In this document: positions 41,818 through 47,057 of the stretch, piece after piece
How the letters are laid out: each line of letters opens with the position of its first letter
Position numbering within the stretch: the stretch's first letter is position 1
DNA from: an uncultured Clostridium sp.
GTDB lineage: Bacteria > Bacillota > Clostridia > Clostridiales > Clostridiaceae
Assembly: GCF_947036855.1 (NCBI RefSeq)
Contig: NZ_CAMQRY010000005.1
Location: 1-47,057, forward strand
Direction of reading: 5' to 3'
DNA length: 47,057 nucleotides
Made by a program: the position numbers and the translations under genes
Notes under the pieces: model-generated
Told to the model about the DNA's origin: nothing
What the model saw: only the letters and a program-made list of their open reading frames with translations
The model's database searches: none

Positions 41818-42813
41818 TTATTTTAAATTATTATATATTGTATCTAAATTATCTTTCATTGTTTCAATATAAGATTTATCTCCATTCTTTGTTTCAAGGC
41901 TTGATATTTTTACAACCTTAGCTCCAACTTCATTTGCTAAAGTTTCTGAAAGTTTCTCACTTGCTGTATCTGGCATAAATATAACTTTAATATTATTAGC
42001 CTTAGCATAGTCAGCTACTCCTTTTAAATGTTTAGGTGTAACTTCACCCTCACCAAAAGCATCTTCAACACTTTTTTGATTTAAGCCAAAGTCTCTACAT
42101 AGATATGCAAATGCTGCATGACCTGTTAAGAAATCTTTATTAGATAAAGTTTTAAACTTTTCTCCATATTCTTTAGAAACTGCATCAACATCTGTTGCAA
42201 ACTTATTATAATTTGCTGTGTAATATTCTTTATTAGTTGGGTCTATTTTTATAAGACCTTCCTCAATAAGCTTTGCTTGGTTCTTAGCTTCTGTAAAACT
42301 AAGCCAAATATGAGGATCTTGTCTTCCATGATTATGCCCATCATCATGTGAGTGTCCTTCTTCAAGTTCATCATGTGAATGAGCTTCTTCACCTTCATCA
42401 TGTTCATCAACTTTTTCTTCATCATCATTACTTACAAGTATTACATCAGCATTTTTAGAAGTATTTATAACTTCTAACTTTTTATTATTAACTGACTCTA
42501 AAACTTTATCAACCCAATGTTCCATTCCAAGTCCATTATATACAAACATATTTGAATCATTAAGTTTAACCATATCTTTAGCCTTAGGCTCAAAATCATG
42601 TGGCTCTGCTCCATCTGGAACCATAGAACTTACAGAAACTTTATCGCCCCCTATAATTTCAGTAAGTTCCTTAACAGGATAAATACTTGCCATAACTTTT
42701 ACTTTTCCATCTGTCTCCTTAGCATTTGCTGTATCTGACTTTCCACTTGTACATCCAACAAGTCCAACTACTAAAGTAGCTATCATTGCCCCAAAAATTA
42801 ATTTTCTTTTCAT
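41818..42813 (-). CDS. znuA: Zinc-type ABC transporter substrate-binding lipoprotein (ZnuA/AdcA family)
   Basis: A 331-residue cluster A-I binding protein. The signal peptide ends in the lipobox VGLVGC, so the protein is anchored to the membrane as a lipoprotein. Metal-ligand regions GAEPHDFEP, GHAAFAYLC and the FMPDTASEK loop fit a zinc or manganese site. A His/Asp/Glu-rich loop at about 140-166 (EEAHSHDELEEGHSHDDGHN) is typical of the zinc-specific members. No permease or ATPase gene is next to it, so the rest of the transporter is elsewhere. A strong promoter and a Fur-family operator lie upstream. Confidence 0.93.
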   Translation of the reverse strand: MKRKLIFGAMIATLVVGLVGCTSGKSDTANAKETDGKVKVMASIYPVKELTEIIGGDKVSVSSMVPDGAEPHDFEPKAKDMVKLNDSNMFVYNGLGMEHWVDKVLESVNNKKLEVINTSKNADVILVSNDDEEKVDEHDEGEEAHSHDELEEGHSHDDGHNHGRQDPHIWLSFTEAKNQAKLIEEGLIKIDPTNKEYYTANYNKFATDVDAVSKEYGEKFKTLSNKDFLTGHAAFAYLCRDFGLNQKSVEDAFGEGEVTPKHLKGVADYAKANNIKVIFMPDTASEKLSETLANEVGAKVVKISSLETKNGDKSYIETMKDNLDTIYNNLK

Positions 42814-42850
42814 TTAATTTATATCTCCTCTAAAATTACTATCTCGTTAT

Positions 42851-42865
42851 TGCAAATCATTTGCA
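42851..42865. promoter_or_regulatory. Fur-family (probably Zur) operator upstream of znuA
   Basis: TGCAAATcATTTGCA is a perfect 7-1-7 inverted repeat, the form recognised by the Fur/Zur/PerR family. It lies just downstream of the -10, overlapping the likely start site region, where bound repressor would block initiation. Zinc responsiveness is inferred from the controlled gene. Confidence 0.7.
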
Positions 42866-42877
42866 TTTGTTACCTTA

Positions 42878-42906
42878 ATGATACTTTTTTTCAACTAGCT
42901 TGTCAA
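42878..42906 (-). promoter_or_regulatory. Strong promoter of znuA
   Basis: TTGACA (42901-42906) is a perfect -35, and TATCAT (42878-42883) lies 17 bases downstream on the minus strand. Confidence 0.9.
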
Positions 42907-42937
42907 CTTTTATTTTATATATTATTTTGACAAAGAA

Positions 42938-42983
42938 AAAGGCCACTTAAAAAATAATTGTTATTATTCATTAAGCAGCCTAT
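42938..42983. terminator. Terminator downstream of the decayed small-gene locus
   Basis: AGGCTGCTTAA (42981-42971) pairs with TTAAGTGGCCT (42950-42940) apart from a two-base internal mismatch, with a T tract on the minus strand and another shortly after on the plus strand. Confidence 0.75.
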
Positions 42984-43006
42984 TCCTTTTTTTGATAGAA
43001 GATTAA

Positions 43007-43221
43007 TTAATGTAATTTATAGTTACAATTAATACTTTGGTGGTCCTTCCATAATAAACACTCCTCATCTAACTGATTCGTTAAATTCTGCAATTTCATT
43101 TCACTATCCGATAACGTAGCTTTCAATTGAATATTTATGTTGGTGACTTACTTATATCTTCTATCTGCTTTCGCACCATTTCACAACTCGTCGACTTACT
43201 ATACACCCGTCTTGCATTCAT
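43007..43221 (-). pseudogene. Frameshifted Spo0E-like aspartyl-phosphate phosphatase remnant
   Basis: An ATG at 43221 with AGGAG eight bases upstream opens a 28-codon frame, MNARRVYSKSTSCEMVRKQI and then EDISKSPT, which stops at 43135. A second frame two bases out of phase continues with VTNINIQLKATLSDSEMKL and QNLTNQLDEECLLWKDHQ to a stop at 43007. Joined, they give about 65-70 residues laid out like Spo0E-family proteins: an IExx helix, an LSDxE turn, then the signature S/T-x-x-LD (TNQLDEE). Spo0E proteins dephosphorylate Spo0A~P and restrain sporulation. The family match is by eye. A terminator lies 26 bases downstream. Base composition here is less AT-rich than its surroundings. Confidence 0.5.
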
Positions 43222-43238
43222 CTTCATCACTCCTATTA

Positions 43239-43355
43239 TTAGGTTGGCTTTAAAAATAAACTATATTCCCGTAAGGGTACTCCAAGACTATTATCCAGTT
43301 CTTTTTTAGAAACTCTGGTATTCCTTCCGAGTTCTGGACTATATGTGTTTCACAT
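43239..43355 (-). pseudogene. Small ORF with TGA as second codon, upstream of the Spo0E-like remnant
   Basis: AAGGAGGG sits eight bases before an ATG at 43355, but the next codon is TGA. The frame then runs open for 36 sense codons, with NTYSPELGRNTRVSKKELDN in the middle, to a stop at 43239, 18 bases ahead of the next gene's ATG. It looks like a small gene silenced by a nonsense change at codon 2. Alternatively, the other frame (VQNSEGIPEFLKKNWIIVLE, open from about 43420 to 43250) may be the remnant. I do not recognise either product. Confidence 0.35.
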
Positions 43356-43540
43356 AATAAATTCCCTCCTTGGGATATTGGTTTGAATATGTAGGATTTT
43401 AAGAAGTTTTTGTTTCTTTCCTTCCTACACTATTATGTTAACCATTATAGTAATTTTAATTCATAAAAATCATTAGTAATGTTTTCCATCAATTTTATTG
43501 CTACTTTTCGTCATTATACATACAAGACTTTCACTTATTA

Positions 43541-43583
43541 AACAAAAATAAAAAAGTCAGAAACTATTGATAGTTTCTGACTT
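43541..43583 (-). terminator. Terminator overlapping the end of the membrane-protein gene
   Basis: AAGTCAGAAACTA (43583-43571) pairs perfectly with TAGTTTCTGACTT (43566-43554) around TCAA, followed by Ts on the minus strand. The gene's TAG stop (43566-43564) is the first part of the 3' arm. Confidence 0.93.
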
Positions 43584-44100
43584 TATCATTTATATATTTA
43601 AGAACATCATCATACTTCCCATCTAAGAGCGGAAGCATAAATGCAAGTTCTCCACCCATTCTTTTTATATTGTAATAATATACTAATTGCCTTAAAATTG
43701 AAGACTCTTGTTTATGTTTACTATCTTTTTTAAACTTAAGAACAATAGTTGGCATTCCCCTAAAATATGTTTCAGTATATGATTCTATTTCATCCCACTC
43801 AATCTCAAACTTTCCAATAAGACCATTAGATATAATATCATTTTTCTCAAAAATTATAAATGGCTCTTTTAGTAAAATTTTATTTACAAGACTAATTGAA
43901 AATTTTCCTAAAACAACTATTATAATACCTTCAATAAGCATACTTGCCATATTTACAATAAGCCCACTCGTTATATAATCTTTTGTCAAAAACATATATT
44001 CTTTATAAATAAAATATACGCATACAATTATAATTATCATAAAAAAATATGCAACTTGTCTAAGCTCTCTAAACTCTTTATATATCCTTATATCTTCCAA
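43564..44100 (-). CDS. Two-helix membrane protein with PH-like domain, function unknown
   Basis: A 178-residue protein with two hydrophobic helices at about 15-33 and 45-68. They are followed by a soluble beta-rich region (LLKEPFIIFEKNDIISNGLI and KFEIEWDEIESYTETYF) and a helical end. This layout, with the 'IEWDEI' element, resembles the STM3941/PH-like bacterial membrane families. I do not recognise a specific function. The start is TTG at 44100 with GGAGG seven bases upstream. It is a single gene, closed by a terminator that overlaps its last codons. Confidence 0.75.
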   Translation of the reverse strand: MEDIRIYKEFRELRQVAYFFMIIIIVCVYFIYKEYMFLTKDYITSGLIVNMASMLIEGIIIVVLGKFSISLVNKILLKEPFIIFEKNDIISNGLIGKFEIEWDEIESYTETYFRGMPTIVLKFKKDSKHKQESSILRQLVYYYNIKRMGGELAFMLPLLDGKYDDVLKYINDKVRNYQ

Positions 44101-44356
44101 AACAACGCCTCCAAATTTTGAAACTAATCTCTTTTATTTCCATAAGAGTAGCAGTTATTTCTTTTTTTTTCAAGCATACCACCTTTACATTTTGTACAAA
44201 TTATTAACTTAAACTTCAAAATATAATAACATCATTAACATAATATTCATAAATTCATTAAAACCAACTTATTATAAGGTCTATATCTTAAACTTATTTA
44301 TGTTTTTTTAAATTTCTCATAATTCTTTAAAAAGGATAAAAATTTCTATTTTAAAT
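44101..44356. other. AT-rich gap upstream of the membrane-protein gene
   Basis: About 250 bases with no convincing coding frame, dominated by short A/T runs. It should include the promoter of the gene at 43564-44100, but I see no clear -35/-10 pair. Confidence 0.4.
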
Positions 44357-44393
44357 ATAAAAAAGCAACATATTCATATATGCTGCTTTTTTA
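44357..44393. terminator. Second hairpin downstream of tRNA-Trp
   Basis: AAAAAAGCA and CATAT (44359-44373) pair with ATATG and TGCTTTTTT (44378-44392), with one mismatch and a four-base loop. A/T tracts on both strands allow termination in either direction; it probably backs up the tRNA terminator. Confidence 0.75.
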
Positions 44394-44409
44394 ATATCTT
44401 ATTTTTCAA

Positions 44410-44444
44410 ATAAAAAAAAGAAGACTTAGAAACTCTAAATCTTC
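44410..44444 (-). terminator. Rho-independent terminator of tRNA-Trp
   Basis: GAAGATTTAGA (44444-44434) pairs with TCTAAGTCTTC (44430-44420) with one G-U pair and a three-base loop, followed by eight Ts on the minus strand. Confidence 0.93.
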
Positions 44445-44451
44445 TCTGATG

Positions 44452-44527
44452 TGGCAGGGGTAGTAGGACTCGAACCTACAACCAATGGTTTTGGAGACCA
44501 CTACTCTACCAATTGAGCCATACCCCT
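44452..44527 (-). tRNA. trnW: tRNA-Trp (CCA anticodon), 3' CCA encoded
   Basis: A 76-base cloverleaf. The acceptor AGGGGTA pairs with TACCCCT, G is the discriminator and CCA is encoded. The anticodon stem GTGGT/ACCAT holds the loop CTCCAAA, which gives anticodon CCA for UGG. The T arm contains GGTTCGAGTCC. It is a single tRNA with its own promoter and terminator. Confidence 0.98.
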
Positions 44528-44530
44528 TCA

Positions 44531-44554
44531 TCGCTTGTTGCACTCGCTTGTTGC
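44531..44554 (-). repeat. Two 11-base direct repeats in the tRNA-Trp 5' leader
   Basis: GCAACAAGCGA occurs twice (44554-44544 and 44541-44531) with two bases between, a 13-base period, in the transcribed leader immediately upstream of the mature 5' end. It is GC-richer than its surroundings. Confidence 0.85.
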
Positions 44555-44567
44555 GACTACATTTATT

Positions 44568-44596
44568 ATTATATACACATTATAATAATAATGCAA
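44568..44596 (-). promoter_or_regulatory. Promoter of tRNA-Trp
   Basis: TTGCAT (44591-44596) and a perfect TATAAT (44568-44573) are 17 bases apart on the minus strand, placing the start near 44560 and a leader of about 33 bases. Confidence 0.88.
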
Positions 44597-44765
44597 GTCT
44601 TTTATTTATATTTTTCAAACTTTTTTGCTATTTAATGCTAAAATATTCTCTATTATCTATAATAAAATACTAAAAGCTTAGAAAACATCCCATTTACTCT
44701 TTTATTTTTTTGTAAAGTTGTATAGAATATTAAAGAAGTAATTAACTTGAAAGGAGATGATTCTT

Positions 44766-45230
44766 ATGGAATTTATAGTTAATTCAGTTGAAGATACTAT
44801 GGAACTTGGAAAACAAATAGGGAAACTTGCTAGCAGTGGTGATATTATTTGTCTAACTGGTGATCTTGGAACAGGTAAAACTCATTTGAGTAAAGGACTT
44901 GCAAAAGGTCTTGGAATTACAGAGCATATAACAAGCCCTACATTTAACATAGTAAATGAATATCATAGTGGAAGACTTAGTTTTTATCACTTTGATGTAT
45001 ATAGAGTAAGTGATCCTGATGAAATTTATGCAATAGGATTTGATGAATATATTTTTGGTAATGGTGTAAGCCTTATTGAATGGGCAAACTACATTGAAGA
45101 GATAATCCCAAGAGAATATCTTTACATAAATATAAAGAAAATGCCTGAAGAAGGTGAAGATGTTAGAAAAATCACAGTTACTCCTTTTGGAAGTGCCTAT
45201 GATTACGCAAAGGAGATTAGATTATGTTAG
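44766..45230 (+). CDS. tsaE: tRNA threonylcarbamoyladenosine biosynthesis ATPase TsaE
   Basis: A 154-residue TsaE (YdiB/YjeE). It has Walker A GDLGTGKTHLSKG, the switch segment SPTFNIVNEY and HFDVYRVSDPDE, and EWANYIEEIIP. It works with TsaB and TsaD in making t6A37 of ANN-decoding tRNAs. The in-frame ATG at 44757 abuts the Shine-Dalgarno (AAAGGAGATG), so I start at the ATG at 44766. It overlaps tsaB by seven bases in a tsaE-tsaB-rimI operon; tsaD is not in the window. Confidence 0.95.
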   Translation: MEFIVNSVEDTMELGKQIGKLASSGDIICLTGDLGTGKTHLSKGLAKGLGITEHITSPTFNIVNEYHSGRLSFYHFDVYRVSDPDEIYAIGFDEYIFGNGVSLIEWANYIEEIIPREYLYINIKKMPEEGEDVRKITVTPFGSAYDYAKEIRLC

Positions 45231-45925
45231 TTTTATGTATTGATTCATCATCAGTAACAGCTACTTGTGCGCTTGTTAAAGATGATCAGATACTTTGTGA
45301 AATAAACTTAAATAGTAAAAGAGAACATTCAGCACTTGTTATGGATTTAATTGATGAGCTTTTAACAAGCTATAAACTTACAATAAGTGATGTTGATGCT
45401 TTCGCAATATCAGAAGGTCCTGGTTCATTCACAGGTCTTAGAATTGGAATGGCTACAATTAAAGGTCTTGCTTATAGTACAAAGAAACCTTGTATTTCAT
45501 TATCAACTCTTGATAGTCTTGCTTATAATGCTATTATGTTTGATGGTATTATCTGCCCTATCATAGATGCACTTAGAGATAATGTATACTCAAACCTTTA
45601 TAGAAATGTAAATGGAAAGCTTACTTCTATTTCAGAATCTGCTTGTATTTCACTTGAAGAACTTATAGAAGATTTAAATAAAAGAGATGAAAAAGTAATG
45701 TTTGTTGGAGATGGTGTTACAAAACATAGAGCTAGACTTCTAGAAGAAGTTCCAAATGCTATATTTGCCCCTCTTAACTGTCTATATCCTAAGGCTTCAT
45801 CACTTGGAGAACTTGCATTAATCAAACTTAATGCTGGAATCACAAGTCCTATAAATGAGTTTAGCCCTGTTTATCTTAAGAAAACACAGGCTGAAACTGA
45901 GTATGAAAAGAGAATGGGTATATAA
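45224..45925 (+). CDS. tsaB: tRNA threonylcarbamoyladenosine biosynthesis protein TsaB
   Basis: A 233-residue ASKHA-fold protein with CIDSSSVTATCALV, the conserved SEGPGSFTGLRIGMATIKGLA block (residues 65-85) and a C-terminal PVYLKKTQAE. TsaB is the inactive paralogue that dimerises with TsaD and recruits TsaE in t6A synthesis. It overlaps both tsaE (seven bases) and rimI (one base, TAATG), which indicates translational coupling. Confidence 0.96.
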   Translation: MLVLCIDSSSVTATCALVKDDQILCEINLNSKREHSALVMDLIDELLTSYKLTISDVDAFAISEGPGSFTGLRIGMATIKGLAYSTKKPCISLSTLDSLAYNAIMFDGIICPIIDALRDNVYSNLYRNVNGKLTSISESACISLEELIEDLNKRDEKVMFVGDGVTKHRARLLEEVPNAIFAPLNCLYPKASSLGELALIKLNAGITSPINEFSPVYLKKTQAETEYEKRMGI

Positions 45926-46383
45926 TGCTAGAAACTAGACTTATGACAAAACAAGATATACAAGATGTTCTTAAAATAAGTAATACTTGCTTTAAAGGAA
46001 ATGAAAGTTGGGATGCTCCATCTCTTGAAGCTGAACTTATCAATCATCTATCTCATAACTTTGTAATAACAGATGATAAAAAAATTTGTGGTTTTGCAAA
46101 TGTTTGGATAATAGCTGGTGAAGCAAATATTAATAGTATCGCTATTGATGAAATACTTCGTGGAACAGGTCTTGGAACTTCTTTACTTAAAGGTATTTTA
46201 AAATATTGCACAGAAAATAACTGCAATGAAATTATGCTTGAAGTTAGAGAATCTAATACTACTGCGCAAAACTATTATAAAAAGCAAAGCTTTATAATAG
46301 AAGGTGAAAGAAAGAAATATTACTCAAGTAATGGTGAAACTGCTATTCTTATGGGTAATAGAGATATTAAATCTTCAATTTAG
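45925..46383 (+). CDS. rimI: RimI-type GNAT N-acetyltransferase (ribosomal protein S18 alanine acetyltransferase family)
   Basis: A 152-residue GNAT protein. The acetyl-CoA loop is GTGLGTSLLKG, preceded by the INSIAIDEILR strand and followed by LEVRESNTTAQNYYKKQSF, which is typical of RimI. It is expected to acetylate protein N-termini such as that of S18, though in Firmicutes this is not well established. Its ATG overlaps the tsaB stop, and a terminator follows at once, closing tsaE-tsaB-rimI. Confidence 0.92.
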   Translation: MLETRLMTKQDIQDVLKISNTCFKGNESWDAPSLEAELINHLSHNFVITDDKKICGFANVWIIAGEANINSIAIDEILRGTGLGTSLLKGILKYCTENNCNEIMLEVRESNTTAQNYYKKQSFIIEGERKKYYSSNGETAILMGNRDIKSSI

Positions 46384-46411
46384 AAAGTATCATTTGATGC
46401 TTTCTTTTTTT
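46381..46411 (+). terminator. Rho-independent terminator of tsaE-tsaB-rimI
   Basis: AGAAAGTATCA (46382-46392) pairs with TGATGCTTTCT (46395-46405), the innermost bases forming the loop, followed by seven Ts. It begins inside the rimI stop codon. Confidence 0.88.
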
Positions 46412-46417
46412 GCCCAT

Positions 46418-46458
46418 AAAATAAAGGATGTGTAGAAATAATTCTACGCATCCTTTTA
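46418..46458. terminator. Terminator after the ribU-type gene
   Basis: AAAGGATGTGTAGAA (46423-46437) and TTCTACGCATCCTTT (46442-46456) form a 15-bp stem with one G-T pair and a four-base loop; A/T tracts flank both ends. It sits between convergent genes. Confidence 0.9.
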
Positions 46459-46467
46459 TACTATCAT

Positions 46468-47057
46468 TTAACTTTCTTTTATATCTTTATTCTTCTTCTT
46501 AAATAAATCCTTTGCTGTAAGCATTGGTTGTACCTTAAATATTGTTTTTGATAGCTTCTTATATAAAATAAGAGTTATTACTGAATTTATTATAGCTTTA
46601 AGCCCATTTACTGGTAAAAGTCCTGCTACTATATAAGTAACTAAAGCTTTTCCATGTAACTCCATACCATATAAAGGTAGTAATATAAAAATGTTAGCAA
46701 GTATTCCTACTACTATAATAGAAACTGTTCCAACTAGCATACCAACAATAGCTGATTTTTTAGTTTTATACTTTTTATAAATAATTGATGCTGGTACTAC
46801 AAATGAAATTCCTATAAGAAAATTAGCAAATTCTCCTACACCACCTGTTGCTGTTCCTGTTAAAAGAATATTTAAAAAGTTTTTCATAAACTCAATTATT
46901 ATTCCTGCAATAGGTCCAAATGCAAATGCTCCCATAAGAGCCGGCATATCACTGAGGTCAATCTTAAGCCATGGAAAAGCTGGATTTAATGGAATTTCAA
47001 ACATCATTACTATAAATGCAATAGCACTTAGTATAGCAATCTTAATGTAGATGTTTA
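46468..47057 (-). CDS. ribU: RibU-type riboflavin ECF transporter S component (5' end beyond window)
   Basis: The frame runs open to the right edge, giving 196 residues with the first few missing. Reading from the edge, IYIKIAILSAIAFIVMMFEI leads into PLNPAFPWLKIDLSDMPALM, the RibU signature region, then GAFAFGPIAGIIIEFMKNFLN split over the next residues. About five to six hydrophobic helices follow, with a lysine-rich C-terminus. S components bind the vitamin and couple to a shared EcfAAT energising module, encoded elsewhere. An FMN riboswitch would be expected upstream, outside the window. Confidence 0.88.
   Translation of the reverse strand, partial: NIYIKIAILSAIAFIVMMFEIPLNPAFPWLKIDLSDMPALMGAFAFGPIAGIIIEFMKNFLNILLTGTATGGVGEFANFLIGISFVVPASIIYKKYKTKKSAIVGMLVGTVSIIVVGILANIFILLPLYGMELHGKALVTYIVAGLLPVNGLKAIINSVITLILYKKLSKTIFKVQPMLTAKDLFKKKNKDIKES

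Noticed and set aside
43127..43309. A 60-codon plus-strand open frame in the gap after znuA
   Set aside because: It has no Shine-Dalgarno and no recognisable protein features. The minus strand of the same stretch carries two frames with good ribosome sites and a Spo0E-like pattern.
43020..43440. A transposon or phage remnant in the GC-richer gap
   Set aside because: I found no terminal inverted repeats, target-site duplication or transposase motifs. The Spo0E-like reading explains part of it better.
1..47057. CRISPR arrays or long tandem repeats
   Set aside because: No regularly spaced repeats of 25-40 bases were seen. The repeated hairpins are ordinary intrinsic terminators with different sequences.

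Overview
The window looks like chromosomal DNA of a low-GC, endospore-lineage member of the Clostridia. The base composition is strongly AT-rich and the Shine-Dalgarno sites are strong. The gene order matches the classic Firmicute cell-shape, division and sporulation block: maf-radC-mreBCD-PBP2-minCDE-rodA-spoIVFA-spoIVFB-(radical SAM)-rng-rplU-prp-rpmA-obgE-yhbY. A SpoIVFA/SpoIVFB pair and a decayed Spo0E-like gene support a spore-forming ancestry. I cannot name the species from sequence alone.

Layout. Bases 1-9,000 are mostly translation and ribosome genes on the minus strand: a truncated RluA-type pseudouridine synthase, yqeK, yhbY, obgE, rpmA, prp and rplU with an L21-type leader, then rng, a DUF2344 protein, a large radical SAM protein and SpoIVFB. 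Bases 8,949-26,600 hold SpoIVFA, RodA, MinE/D/C, three consecutive PBP2-type transpeptidases of about 1,000 residues each, MreD/C/B, RadC and Maf. Bases 26,900-33,100 hold a SPOR protein, a PepD dipeptidase, a four-S1-domain protein, a membrane-anchored deacetylase-like protein and YaaA. Bases 33,200-41,600 are a DNA-transaction stretch: a DinG-type helicase on the plus strand, then on the minus strand a CBS protein, an ERI-1/KapD-like exonuclease, a DUF262-DUF1524 nuclease and a membrane-anchored MutS-like ATPase. Bases 41,800-47,057 carry a zinc-type ABC binding lipoprotein behind a Fur-family palindrome, a decayed small-gene locus, a membrane protein, tRNA-Trp, the tsaE-tsaB-rimI operon on the plus strand, and the end of a RibU-type riboflavin transporter.

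How it works together. MreBCD, RodA and the PBP2 proteins form the elongasome, and the Min genes downstream place the septum. The first PBP2 copy is coupled to mreD. The other two copies each sit between their own terminators and probably have their own promoters, which suggests condition-specific elongation or spore-cortex/engulfment enzymes. SpoIVFA-SpoIVFB would process pro-sigma-K. Prp and the extended L27 N-terminus form a matched protease-substrate pair.

The points most worth a second look are: the PBP2 triplication with a divergent middle copy; SpoIVFB, which has no ATG/GTG/TTG start and lies in the same frame directly after the spoIVFA stop; a DinG whose exonuclease domain has lost its catalytic residues but whose Fe-S cysteines remain; a frameshifted Spo0E-like gene next to a small ORF whose second codon is TGA; and the DUF262/MutS/exonuclease cluster. 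I saw no CRISPR array, intact insertion sequence or prophage.
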